A DNA stretch of 8,298 nt. Source: Actinomycetota bacterium. GTDB lineage: Bacteria > Actinomycetota > Actinomycetes > Mycobacteriales > Mycobacteriaceae. Shown here piece by piece: positions 1 through 6,045 of the stretch (positions are counted from its first letter, which is position 1; each line of letters starts with the position of its first letter). The notes under the pieces were generated by a model. The model searched no databases. It worked only from the letters and a program-made list of their open reading frames with translations, and was not told the DNA's origin. The stretch lies in contig SYAB01000455.1 in assembly GCA_005787665.1 (NCBI GenBank), forward strand, positions 1 through 8,298. Reading direction: 5' to 3'. The translations under genes were made by a program, and so were the position numbers.

Positions 1-379
1 GGGCCCAGAGATCGAGCAGATGCAGGGATGGATGACGCAGTGGGGTATGCCGATGGGCGGGATGCCCGGGATGGATCACGGCGGCATGCACGGGTCGATG
101 ACGCCCGGGATGGGCGGAATGCCTGGAACGGGCGGGATGCCCGGGATGGACGGCATGATGTCGCCGGCGGCGATGGACGCCTTGAGCAACGCCCAGGGAG
201 TTGAGGCCAGCAAGCTGTTCCTGACCGGGATGATCACACACCACCAGGGCGCACTCACCATGGCCCAGGATGAGATCGACAGCGGTCAGTTCCCCGATGC
301 CATCGCCATGGCGAGGTCGATCCTGGACAGCCAGCAGCAGGAGATCGACACCATGACGAAGATCCTGGCCTCGTTCTAG
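1..379 (+). CDS. DUF305 domain protein, C-terminal part (start lies outside the window)
   Basis: The reading frame is open from base 2, so the gene continues upstream and the ATG at 20 is internal. The first visible residues, EIEQMQGWMTQWG, match the end of one DUF305 repeat (Q-x-x-EI-x-x-M-x-x-W). A linker of about 40 residues follows, very rich in Met and Gly with a few His (HGGMHG, GMGGMPG). A second DUF305 unit then carries the family signature HHQGALTMA and ends with QQQEIDTMTKIL. DUF305 proteins are usually exported or membrane-anchored, four-helix, ferritin-like and often found beside copper genes; the His pair and Met-rich linker suggest binding of a soft metal, which is inference. 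The signal peptide and first repeat are not visible. The gene converges on the histidine kinase with a 23-base gap. The family assignment is firm; the copper role is not. Confidence 0.85.
   Translation, partial: GPEIEQMQGWMTQWGMPMGGMPGMDHGGMHGSMTPGMGGMPGTGGMPGMDGMMSPAAMDALSNAQGVEASKLFLTGMITHHQGALTMAQDEIDSGQFPDAIAMARSILDSQQQEIDTMTKILASF
55..150 (+). repeat. In-frame 21-bp direct repeat encoding part of the Met/Gly linker
   Basis: Bases 55-75 and 130-150 are identical (21 of 21) and lie 75 bases, or exactly 25 codons, apart. Both copies therefore encode the same peptide (GGMPGMD). The repeat sits in the Met/Gly-rich linker of the DUF305 protein. It suggests the linker grew by in-frame duplication or slippage and may vary in length between strains. 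Confidence 0.8.
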
Positions 380-383
380 GAGA

Positions 384-395
384 CAGCGATCGCTG
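384..395. terminator. Possible short bidirectional hairpin between convergent genes
   Basis: CAGCGATCGCTG is a perfect 12-bp palindrome in the 23-base gap between the stop of the DUF305 gene and the stop of the convergent kinase gene. It can fold as a 4-bp stem with a GATC loop. There is no T tract on either side, so it is weak as an intrinsic terminator. Position is the main argument, and chance is a fair alternative. Confidence 0.25.
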
Positions 396-402
396 ATGTG
401 CT

Positions 403-1530
403 CTAGCGTTCGTCGCGGGGTGCCGAACGCGCGTCGATCGGCACCGCGACGGTGAACGTGCTGCCATGACCCGGTCCGTCACTGAACGCCGTAACGCGGC
501 CCCCGTGGGCTTCGGTCAGCGCTTTCACGATGGCCAGTCCGATACCCGAACCGCCATGACCGCGGTCGCGGGCTGAGTCGGCGCGATAAAACCTATCGAA
601 AAGGTGCGGGAGGTGCTCGGTGGCGATGCCCTCGCCGTCGTCGGTGACGTTGAAGACCATCTCAGGCCCGTTTCTGGCCGTCGTGAGGGCGACGTGGCCA
701 CCACTGGGGGTGTGCCGCAGAGCGTTGTCGACCAGGTTGCCCAGCACCTGTGTCAGGCGTTGCCGGTCAGCCCATATCGGCCCGGCGTCGCCGGCGGGGG
801 TCCGCAGGACGACATTCTTTGCGGCGTAGCGGTCGGCGAAAGACGCACTCACCGCTTCGACGAGATCGGCGGTATCCACCCAGTCTGGGGTGATCACGGC
901 GTCGGCTTCCTCGGCCTGGGCCAGGGCGGCGGCGTCGGCGGAGAACCGCACCAGCCGCGTGGTTTGTTCGCGGAGCATCGCAATTGTCTGAGGGCTCAGT
1001 GATTTCACTCCGTCCTCGACCGCCTCGAGGTAGGCCTCCAGGACCGCCACCGGCGTGCGTATCTCGTGGGCCAGGTCGCCGAACATCCGGCGGCGGGTCG
1101 AATCGACCGATTGCAGGCGTTCGGCCATCTCGTTGAACGCGATTGCCAACTCGTCGAATTCGTCACCGAGGAGCGGCGGGCGGACCCGGATCCCGTAGTG
1201 GCCCTCCGCGACGGCGGATGCCGCGGCGGACACCTCGGAGATGGAGCGTTGCAGGCGTCTGCTCAGGTACGCGGTGACCACGAACGCAGTCAGCACGGCC
1301 ACGGTGGTGGCGATGGCGATAGAGATTGCCGTGGCGGATCGGTAGGCCTGTTCGGCATGGAACTGCTCATTGGAGTTGTGAGCCACACCGGCTTGGTGCA
1401 GGTGATCCCGGAACAACGGGGGACCCACCATCGCGGCAACCAACCCGGTGGTCACTCCGCCGGCGAGCAGTACCGCTGTCTGGGCCAGCAGCAGTCGACG
1501 GCGCATCCCCATCCCCGCCCGGGCAGTCAA
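403..1530 (-). CDS. Two-component sensor histidine kinase (HAMP-HisKA-HATPase)
   Basis: This membrane kinase should phosphorylate the regulator encoded just upstream. Domains in order (375 residues from the TTG at 1530): helix 1 about 13-36, a short outer loop about 37-66, helix 2 about 67-89, HAMP about 90-142, and a HisKA dimerisation helix with LAHEIRTP (phospho-acceptor H155). The ATPase domain has an N box around N265-N269 (GNLVDNALRH), G1 DDGEG at 297-301, F box FDRFYR and G2 GGSGIGLAI. All catalytic boxes are intact. The outer loop is only about 30 residues but holds H43, H45, H51 and H58, which would suit a metal ligand. The TTG start overlaps the regulator's stop by 4 bases. ATGs at 1512 and 1506 are good alternatives; the one at 1506 has a G-rich stretch upstream and gives the typical N-terminus MRRRLLL. 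The class is certain; the signal is not known. Confidence 0.93.
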   Translation of the reverse strand: MTARAGMGMRRRLLLAQTAVLLAGGVTTGLVAAMVGPPLFRDHLHQAGVAHNSNEQFHAEQAYRSATAISIAIATTVAVLTAFVVTAYLSRRLQRSISEVSAAASAVAEGHYGIRVRPPLLGDEFDELAIAFNEMAERLQSVDSTRRRMFGDLAHEIRTPVAVLEAYLEAVEDGVKSLSPQTIAMLREQTTRLVRFSADAAALAQAEEADAVITPDWVDTADLVEAVSASFADRYAAKNVVLRTPAGDAGPIWADRQRLTQVLGNLVDNALRHTPSGGHVALTTARNGPEMVFNVTDDGEGIATEHLPHLFDRFYRADSARDRGHGGSGIGLAIVKALTEAHGGRVTAFSDGPGHGSTFTVAVPIDARSAPRDER

Positions 1531-2282
1531 TGTCCGGCTCTCATCCGGTATCCCACGCCGCGGACGGTGAACACGAACCGCGGGTCGGAGGGATCATCGC
1601 CCAGTTTGCGCCGCAGGTGCCCGACGTGGACGTCCACGAGGTGGTCGTTGCCGACCCACGGTTCGCCCCAGACCGCGTCGATGAGTTGGCGGCGGGTCCA
1701 CACCACACCCGGCCGGGTGGACAGGGCGGCAAGGATGTCGAACTCGGTGCGGGTCAACGGGATCGGATCGCTGTCGAGGAACACCTGGCGGCTCGCGAGG
1801 TCGATCGACAGTGGCCCGAAGTGGCGGGTCGGTGGGATCTGCTCACCGGTGCCGGGCGAGAACCCGGCCGGGGTGGGGTTTCGGGGTCGCCGCAACATGG
1901 CCCGGATGCGTGCGACGAGCTCCCGAGGGCTGAACGGTTTGGTGATGTAGTCATCGGCCCCCACGGTGAGCCCGACGACGGTGTCCATCTCGGCATCACG
2001 GGCGGTCAACATCACGACGTAGGCATCCGAAAACGTTCGCAATTGCCGACAGACCTCGAATCCGTCGATCCCCGGTAGCCCGAGATCCAGTACCACCACG
2101 TCGGGGTCGACCTGGCGTGCCATCGCCACGGCCTCGGCGCCGTCGTGACAGACCGTCACCTCGAAGTGCTCACGCCTCAGGTAACTGGCGACGACATCGG
2201 CCAGGGCGGCCTCGTCGTCAACCACCATGGCGCGATAGCCCAACTCGGAGCCGCCGGGAAGGCTGTCGGATATCGGATCCAT
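1527..2282 (-). CDS. OmpR/PhoB-family response regulator
   Basis: This cytoplasmic transcription factor is the partner of the overlapping kinase. The receiver domain covers about residues 16-132: acidic pocket D22/D23 (VVDDE), phospho-acceptor D66 in VLDLGLPG, switch T93 (LTA) and K115 (KPF). A linker of about 20 residues rich in Pro and Gly follows. A winged-helix DNA-binding domain covers about 153-249, with LTRTEFDIL, the recognition region around VDVHVGHLRRKLG, and the wing VRGVGYRM. The length of 251 residues is slightly above the usual 225-240 because of an 18-residue N-terminal extension; the ATG at 2229 would remove most of it but would start inside the first beta strand. The ribosome site before 2282 is poor (GAAGAA directly before ATG). 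The gene leads the kinase operon and diverges from the Met-rich membrane protein, a likely target. Confidence 0.94.
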   Translation of the reverse strand: MDPISDSLPGGSELGYRAMVVDDEAALADVVASYLRREHFEVTVCHDGAEAVAMARQVDPDVVVLDLGLPGIDGFEVCRQLRTFSDAYVVMLTARDAEMDTVVGLTVGADDYITKPFSPRELVARIRAMLRRPRNPTPAGFSPGTGEQIPPTRHFGPLSIDLASRQVFLDSDPIPLTRTEFDILAALSTRPGVVWTRRQLIDAVWGEPWVGNDHLVDVHVGHLRRKLGDDPSDPRFVFTVRGVGYRMRAGH

Positions 2283-2455
2283 TTCTTCATCGTGCCGTGC
2301 GGAAGGTGTGGGTCACCGACTTGAGCGAATCTTCACACAACCAACACCAAAACCCCGCGCACAGCAGCGCAGTCTTCAAGCGATATGCGCTCGTGCTCGT
2401 ACCTGGACAGGTATCAGCTACCGACCCGCATCGCCACTGAGGAGGGATCAGAACC
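2283..2455. promoter_or_regulatory. Divergent promoter region between response regulator and Met-rich protein
   Basis: This 173-base gap must hold promoters for both the minus-strand regulator-kinase operon and the plus-strand Met-rich gene. TCTTCA occurs three times on the plus strand, at 2284-2289, 2330-2335 and 2373-2378, spaced 46 and 43 bases (near four helical turns). The middle copy is also half of a TTGAG/TTCAC pair 11 bases apart (2321 and 2332), the spacing expected for tandem half-sites of an OmpR-type dimer. No convincing -35/-10 pair was found. Binding by the adjacent regulator is inference. A strong ribosome site (GAGGAGGGA, 2439-2447) precedes the Met-rich gene. Confidence 0.5.
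2400..2413. promoter_or_regulatory. Perfect dyad TACCTG-GA-CAGGTA, possible operator
   Basis: The arms TACCTG and CAGGTA are exact inverted complements with a 2-base centre. The dyad ends 42 bases before the ATG of the Met-rich gene, where a promoter or operator would lie. A further TACC at 2419-2422 makes a second, shorter dyad with GGTA at 2410-2413. The outline TACC...GGTA recalls copper-repressor boxes of the CsoR/RicR type in mycobacteria, but the centre lacks the expected run of C and G, so this is only a resemblance. Confidence 0.4.
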
Positions 2456-2851
2456 ATGACCGAACCGACGTCAGCCGCCGACACCGTGCCGCCGACCGGC
2501 ACCCCCGAACGCGCTCAGGACCGCAACGCCCGGCTCTACCAGGCGTTGGCGTGGGTCGGCATCGTCGCCGGCATCCTGTTCATCGTCGCGGTGGTTTTTT
2601 GCTCCGGATTTTTCGCGGCCCGCGCCGCCGGCGGGTACGGGTGGCACCGCGGTTACCCGAGCGGTCAGATGCGCACCGACGGTCCCACGGGTGGTTGCCC
2701 GATGATGCAGATGCCGGGTGGCGGCATGGGACCCGGTGGAATGGGGCCGGGAAGTATGGCCCCGGGTGGGATGAGAGGTGGGGGTATGGGCCCGGGCGGG
2801 GCAGGGACGCCGACCCCGAGTTCTCCGGTGCCACCGGCAGGACAACGTTAA
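2456..2851 (+). CDS. Small single-pass membrane protein with Met/Gly-rich tail, putative metal binding
   Basis: This 131-residue protein belongs to no family I can name. It has a polar N-terminus (1-28), one clear hydrophobic helix (about 31-55, LAWVGIVAGILFIVAVV), a short aromatic/basic stretch (GYGWHRGYP), and a tail of about 45 residues that repeats GGM-GPGGM-GPGSM-APGGM. The tail has nine Met between 72 and 111 plus C81 and one His (H64) nearby. Regularly spaced Met with Gly is typical of Cu(I)-handling segments, so a metal-buffering or delivery role at the membrane is plausible but inferred. It ends in Pro/Ser-rich sequence. The start is well set by GAGGAGGGA 8 bases upstream. It diverges from the two-component operon and shares its Met/Gly character with the DUF305 protein, suggesting one regulon. 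The kdc-type gene converges on it with a 21-base gap. Confidence 0.85.
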   Translation: MTEPTSAADTVPPTGTPERAQDRNARLYQALAWVGIVAGILFIVAVVFCSGFFAARAAGGYGWHRGYPSGQMRTDGPTGGCPMMQMPGGGMGPGGMGPGSMAPGGMRGGGMGPGGAGTPTPSSPVPPAGQR

Positions 2852-2872
2852 GTCTCCCAGACCCTCACGGCC

Positions 2873-4552
2873 TCAGCCTGATTCGGGTGTGCGCAGCTTG
2901 TAGGCGCGGTCCTTCATCTCGATCGGCAACGGTTGGCTCTCCTCGCCGGGGATCATCACCTCAACGTAGGCCGCTCCGTCGTGGCGGTCGATCGCGTCGA
3001 GCACGGCGTCCAGTTCGGCCACCGTGCTCACTTTTTCCGACAGCCACCCCGTGCAGCCCATGGCCTCCGGCAGCAGGTGATAGCGCACCGCGGCGAGGTC
3101 GTCGTAGACGTGGCCGCGCTCGCTGATGACGTCCTCGATCCCGAACAGGCCGTTGTTGAGGACGAAAATGACCGGATTCACCCGGTAGCGCCCCATCACC
3201 GCGAGCTCGTTGAGGGTCAGCTGATGGGACCCGTCGCCGGTGACCAGCCAGGTGCGCCCGGCGGTCTTGGCAAGCGCGATGCCCAGGGTGGCCGGGGTCG
3301 CCCAGCCGATCGAGCCCCACAGGCCCTGCTCCTGGGCCGAGACCCCGGCCGGCAGGCGCATGGCGTTGAGATGCATCATCGCCGTCCCCGTCTCGATGAC
3401 CAGCCTGTCGCCCGCGGACAGCCTGCGTTGCAGTCGGGGATAGAACGTCGCCGAGGAGGTCGGGTCGGTCCCGGAGCCGGTCAGCTCCAGAAGTGGGGGA
3501 GGACCGGACACGGCCGGCAGGGCGGCCGGCGTCACCTCCGCGATCAGCGCGTCGAGGACGTCGTCGATCGCTACGTTGATGAACACCTTGTCACCGGCGC
3601 GCACCCAGTTGTCGTGGATGCACACCGCCCGGTCGACGTCCAGGCCGGCGCTCCACATGCCGGTGTTGAGTTCGGTGAGCATTACTCCGCCGATATCCAG
3701 CAGGAGGTCGGCCTGCTCGACCGTCTCGCGCACCCCGGCCGGGGAAGAGGCCTGCCCGCCGTAGAGGCCGATGTAGTTGGGCAGCGACTCGTCGACCACG
3801 CCCTTGTCGTAGGACATGATCGCCACCGGCAGGCCGGCCCGGGTGATCAGCTCGGCAGCCCGGCCGGCCACCCCGTAGCGGGCGGTCAGCGCGGTGATCA
3901 TGGCCGCCGGACGCTGCGCGGCCGAGAGTCGTTGCAGCACCGTGTCGACGGCGGCCCGAAGCTCGACCGGGTCGCTGCGCTGGCGTTTGATCTGATCCAG
4001 CGGCACGCCGGTTACCGGATCGCCGATCAGCGGCGCGTACCCGTCGGCCTCCGCGATAACCAGATACGCGGGCATCGAGTGGCGCAGGGCCTCCCGGATC
4101 GCCCGCTCGAGTTCCTCGACGCAGTTGTCCGGCGTGAGTACCGCCCAGACGCAGCACGCGGCCGAGGAGATCGCCTGATACCGGTCGTATCGGGTGTCCC
4201 CGAGGTTGTGGTGGGTGATCAGGCCGAGGTGCTGGATGCGTCCGCTGGGCATGCCGACCAGGTGGAAAACCGGGACCCGGTGCGCCTTGGCGCCCATCAC
4301 CCCGTTGAGTGCCGACAGTTCGCCGACCCCATAGGTGGTCGTCAGGATCGCCGCGCCGCGGACTCGGGCGTAGCCGTCGGCGGCGTAGGCCGCGTTGAGT
4401 TCGTTGGCGTTGACCACCCACTCCAGCCCGGCCACCTTCTCCACGGCGTCGTCGATGGAGAACGCGTAGTCACCGGGCACCCCGAACACTCTGTCGATCC
4501 CCAGCGCGGAGAGGCGGCGCAGGATGTACTCGGACACGGTCGGCTGGCTCAT
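2873..4552 (-). CDS. Thiamine-diphosphate 2-oxo acid decarboxylase (pyruvate/indolepyruvate decarboxylase family)
   Basis: A 559-residue soluble enzyme expected to decarboxylate a 2-oxo acid (pyruvate, indolepyruvate or a branched-chain oxo acid) to the aldehyde, using ThDP and Mg. The N-terminal pyrimidine-binding domain has GVPGDY (D28), the ThDP-activating E51 in NELNAAYAADGYAR, GVGELSA, and the catalytic His pair H114-H115 (ITHHNLGD). A central domain follows (about 190-345). The C-terminal cofactor motif runs from GDG at 439-441 to NN at 466-467, the usual length of about 29 residues, and E473 matches the catalytic Glu of the family. Odd point: the segment after NN reads GLFGIE where most relatives have GYT(I/V)E, so the pocket may differ. 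It does not closely resemble my recollection of M. tuberculosis Kdc (Rv0853c) and is probably a separate paralog. AGGAG lies 8 bases before the ATG. The substrate is not predictable here. Confidence 0.9.
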   Translation of the reverse strand: MSQPTVSEYILRRLSALGIDRVFGVPGDYAFSIDDAVEKVAGLEWVVNANELNAAYAADGYARVRGAAILTTTYGVGELSALNGVMGAKAHRVPVFHLVGMPSGRIQHLGLITHHNLGDTRYDRYQAISSAACCVWAVLTPDNCVEELERAIREALRHSMPAYLVIAEADGYAPLIGDPVTGVPLDQIKRQRSDPVELRAAVDTVLQRLSAAQRPAAMITALTARYGVAGRAAELITRAGLPVAIMSYDKGVVDESLPNYIGLYGGQASSPAGVRETVEQADLLLDIGGVMLTELNTGMWSAGLDVDRAVCIHDNWVRAGDKVFINVAIDDVLDALIAEVTPAALPAVSGPPPLLELTGSGTDPTSSATFYPRLQRRLSAGDRLVIETGTAMMHLNAMRLPAGVSAQEQGLWGSIGWATPATLGIALAKTAGRTWLVTGDGSHQLTLNELAVMGRYRVNPVIFVLNNGLFGIEDVISERGHVYDDLAAVRYHLLPEAMGCTGWLSEKVSTVAELDAVLDAIDRHDGAAYVEVMIPGEESQPLPIEMKDRAYKLRTPESG

Positions 4553-4620
4553 CGGTGCGGCTCCTGGTCGAGAGCGGAACGGTGACCCCGGAATCGTCGC
4601 ACCCGCGGTAGCTGCCCTAC

Positions 4621-4632
4621 GCCGATATCGGC
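4621..4632. other. 12-bp perfect palindrome upstream of the decarboxylase gene
   Basis: GCCGATATCGGC lies in the 102-base gap between the pirin gene's stop and the decarboxylase start, both on the minus strand. It is 69 bases before the decarboxylase ATG. It could be an operator or a short hairpin (4-bp stem, ATAT loop). No clear -10/-35 was found in the gap, so whether the decarboxylase has its own promoter or is read from the FMN reductase promoter is open. Confidence 0.3.
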
Positions 4633-4654
4633 TGAAAGTCCTACCGATTCGTCC

Positions 4655-5026
4655 TCAGGCGGCCCGGGTGTGCATCTCCCACACCAGGATCTCGGCGGGT
4701 CCGGTCGCGGTGAGACGCTGACCTCCCGCACCGGTGATCCGCGCGGCATCGCCGCTCTGGAGCTCATCGCTGCCTTCGAGAGTCACCCCGCCGCGCGCGG
4801 CGAACAGGTGGAGGTAGGGCGCGTCGGGGAGTTCGACGCTGTCACCGGGGGCCAGTCGCGCGCCGTGCAGAGCGGCGAACCGGTTGCCGATGGTGATGGC
4901 GCTGCCGTCCCGGTGCGCCGGCATCCCCGAGGCGATGGTGATCAGACCGCCGTGCAGCAGTTCGTCGTCGATCTCGAGTTGCTGGTATCCCGGTGTGCGT
5001 CCCGGCTCATCGGGGACGACCCACAT
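4655..5026 (-). CDS. C-terminal pirin half, 123 residues
   Basis: This part begins MWVVPDEPGRTPGYQQLE and covers the second, metal-free cupin of pirins, ending MHTRAA. Its ATG is 18 bases after the TAA of the first half, in the same frame, with no clear ribosome site (CATTTCATCCCG precedes it). If made separately, it would depend on reinitiation by ribosomes leaving the TAA. Its frame shows no further damage. Independent translation is uncertain. Confidence 0.5.
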   Translation of the reverse strand: MWVVPDEPGRTPGYQQLEIDDELLHGGLITIASGMPAHRDGSAITIGNRFAALHGARLAPGDSVELPDAPYLHLFAARGGVTLEGSDELQSGDAARITGAGGQRLTATGPAEILVWEMHTRAA

Positions 5027-5044
5027 CGGGATGAAATGGACGGG

Positions 5045-5401
5045 TTAGGTGTGTTCCTCGCCTGCGATGGTCCACGAGTCGTTCTTCTCCGAGTGCAGGA
5101 TCCCTCGGCCGGCCGACATCCGCTGGGCCAGGCCGGGATAGATCACCCCTGAGTGCCCGGTGGAGTCCTGGTGTACCAAAGAGCCGGAGAGGACCCAGGT
5201 GACGATCTCCATGTCGCGATGCGGGTGGGTGTCGAAACCCGTTCCGGGTGCGACGATGTCGTCGTTGTTGACCAGCAGCAGTCCGTGGTGGGTGTTCGCG
5301 GGATCGTGGTGTGTTGCGAAGGAGAACGAGTGCCTCGAGTGCAGCCACGGGGTACGGGTGAGTGGCCGGTCATCGGCGCGCCGAATGTCGATGTCCGTCA
5401 T
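5045..5401 (-). CDS. N-terminal pirin half (metal-binding cupin), 118 residues
   Basis: This half holds the catalytic cupin. The four metal ligands of pirins are all present: H59 and H61 (DTHPHRDMEIVTWVLSG), H103 and E105 (RGILHSEKN). PGLAQRMSAGRG before H103 is also typical. It stops at TAA directly before the conserved PVHF strand. A lone metal cupin might fold, but in intact pirins the two cupins pack on each other. It may be translated as a separate product or be the first part of a broken gene. Confidence 0.6.
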   Translation of the reverse strand: MTDIDIRRADDRPLTRTPWLHSRHSFSFATHHDPANTHHGLLLVNNDDIVAPGTGFDTHPHRDMEIVTWVLSGSLVHQDSTGHSGVIYPGLAQRMSAGRGILHSEKNDSWTIAGEEHT

Positions 5402-5961
5402 GCCGATTCAGCTCGGGTCGATGCGATGTCGGTGACAAGTTCGAGTACCGCGGCGCGAACCGCATCGACGGTGGCGGCGTGTTCGGCGGGGTCCTGGCCG
5501 TTCAGGTCCCGGCCCGACAGGGACAGCGTGACGGTGTCGAGCACCCGGGGGCCGGCGATGCCTAGTGACTTGCGGGTCTCGTCGTGCGCCGAGGACCCGC
5601 CGCTACGCCCGAGGGCGAAGCCGATGACCGCCACCGGCTTGCCGTTGAGTGCGCCGGCGCCCCAGGGGCGTGAGAGCCAGTCGATGGCGTTTTTGAGGAC
5701 GGCCGGAATGGTGCCGTTGTTCTCCGGGGTGACGAACAGTGCCCCGTCGGCCTGTGTCGCGGCGGCCCGCAGTGCGGCGACGGCGGCCGGGGGTTCATCG
5801 GTGTCGAGATCCTCGTTGTAGAAGGGCACCTCGGCGAGGCCCTCGTAGATGTCCAACCGCACGTCGTCGGGGGCGGTCGCGGCGGCCAAAGTGGCCAGTC
5901 GTCGGTTGACCGACGCCGATCGCAGGCTTCCCACCAGTGTCAGAATCGTCGTCGGTGCCAT
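5398..5961 (-). CDS. NADPH-dependent FMN reductase (flavodoxin-like)
   Basis: A cytosolic flavoprotein of 187 residues expected to use NAD(P)H to reduce bound FMN and then a quinone, azo dye, metal or similar acceptor. The phosphate loop is GSLRSASVNRRL (11-22), matching GSxRxxSxN of the family. The second FMN contact is TPENNGTIPAVLKNAIDW (78-95) followed by LSRP; most relatives have TPEYN, so N81 replaces the usual Tyr near the isoalloxazine. GRSGGSSA (119-126) is also conserved. I chose the ATG at 5961 because GAGAGG lies 7 bases upstream and the family fold begins there; an ATG at 5988 would add nine unlikely residues and start inside the predicted promoter. It is the first gene of a minus-strand operon coupled to pirin by an ATGA overlap. 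The promoter overlaps the TetR palindrome, so repression by the divergent TetR protein is likely. Confidence 0.9.
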   Translation of the reverse strand: MAPTTILTLVGSLRSASVNRRLATLAAATAPDDVRLDIYEGLAEVPFYNEDLDTDEPPAAVAALRAAATQADGALFVTPENNGTIPAVLKNAIDWLSRPWGAGALNGKPVAVIGFALGRSGGSSAHDETRKSLGIAGPRVLDTVTLSLSGRDLNGQDPAEHAATVDAVRAAVLELVTDIASTRAESA

Positions 5962-5992
5962 GTGTTGTCCTCTCGTCGGCAAGTCCATGCTC

Positions 5993-6045
5993 AGCTTAAC
6001 CGGACTGCGGTCCGTTTAATTCCGGGGTCGTTTAGAGTGGGTCGG
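5993..6045. promoter_or_regulatory. Divergent promoters with 24-bp TetR operator palindrome (5996-6019)
   Basis: Bases 5996-6019 form a palindrome with 10 of 12 matching pairs, arms TTAA-C-CGGAC and GTCCG-T-TTAA around TGCG. Length and symmetry fit a TetR-family operator. On the minus strand TAAGCT (5993-5998) matches the mycobacterial -10 form TAnnnT and would start the FMN reductase transcript near 5986, leaving a short leader with its ribosome site. On the plus strand TAGAGT (6033-6038) would start the tetR transcript at about 6045, practically on the GTG at 6046. The palindrome overlaps the minus -10 and the plus -35 area, so one bound repressor could block both directions. The palindrome is seen; the repressor assignment and promoters are inference. 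Confidence 0.72.

Larger units (their letters stand above)
4655..5401 (-). pseudogene. Pirin (YhhW-type bicupin) interrupted by an in-frame TAA
   Basis: The frame from the ATG at 5401 to the TGA at 4655 would make a 248-residue pirin, a normal family length, but codon 119 (bases 5045-5047) is TAA. No frameshift is needed: the two halves are in the same frame, and the sequence around the stop reads GEEHT-stop-PVHFIPMWVVPDE. Pirins usually have a residue such as Glu before PVHF, so one G-to-T change (GAA to TAA) would explain it. Pirins are metal-binding cupins; some E. coli-type members oxidise quercetin, and human pirin is a nuclear redox-sensitive cofactor. The start overlaps the FMN reductase stop by ATGA, so translation is coupled to it. 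Options are a recent pseudogene, a split but working gene, stop readthrough, or a sequencing error. The rest of both halves is undamaged, so any loss is recent. Confidence 0.75.

Noticed and set aside
1066..2078. Long plus-strand frames (1066-1950 and 1326-2078) opposite the two-component genes
   Set aside because: They overlap the kinase and regulator, whose motifs are complete on the minus strand. The plus-strand products look random.
2852..2872. GTCT-CCC-AGAC mini-hairpin between the Met-rich gene and the decarboxylase stop as a terminator
   Set aside because: The stem is only 4 bp and no T run follows on either strand, so it is too weak to call.
2933..4585. 550-codon open frame on the plus strand opposite the decarboxylase gene
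   Set aside because: It mirrors the minus-strand frame of a well-conserved enzyme in high-G+C DNA, where antisense frames stay open by chance. Its translation is low in hydrophobic residues, has no domain signature, and the frame lacks its own ribosome site.
4655..5401. Frameshift as the cause of the broken pirin
   Set aside because: The distance between the two starts is a multiple of three and the sequence reads through in one frame with family residues on both sides. The lesion is a nonsense codon, not an indel.
5962..6045. Earlier tetR start at 5962
   Set aside because: It would put the start upstream of the operator and inside the FMN reductase leader, and the added residues are not typical of TetR N-termini.
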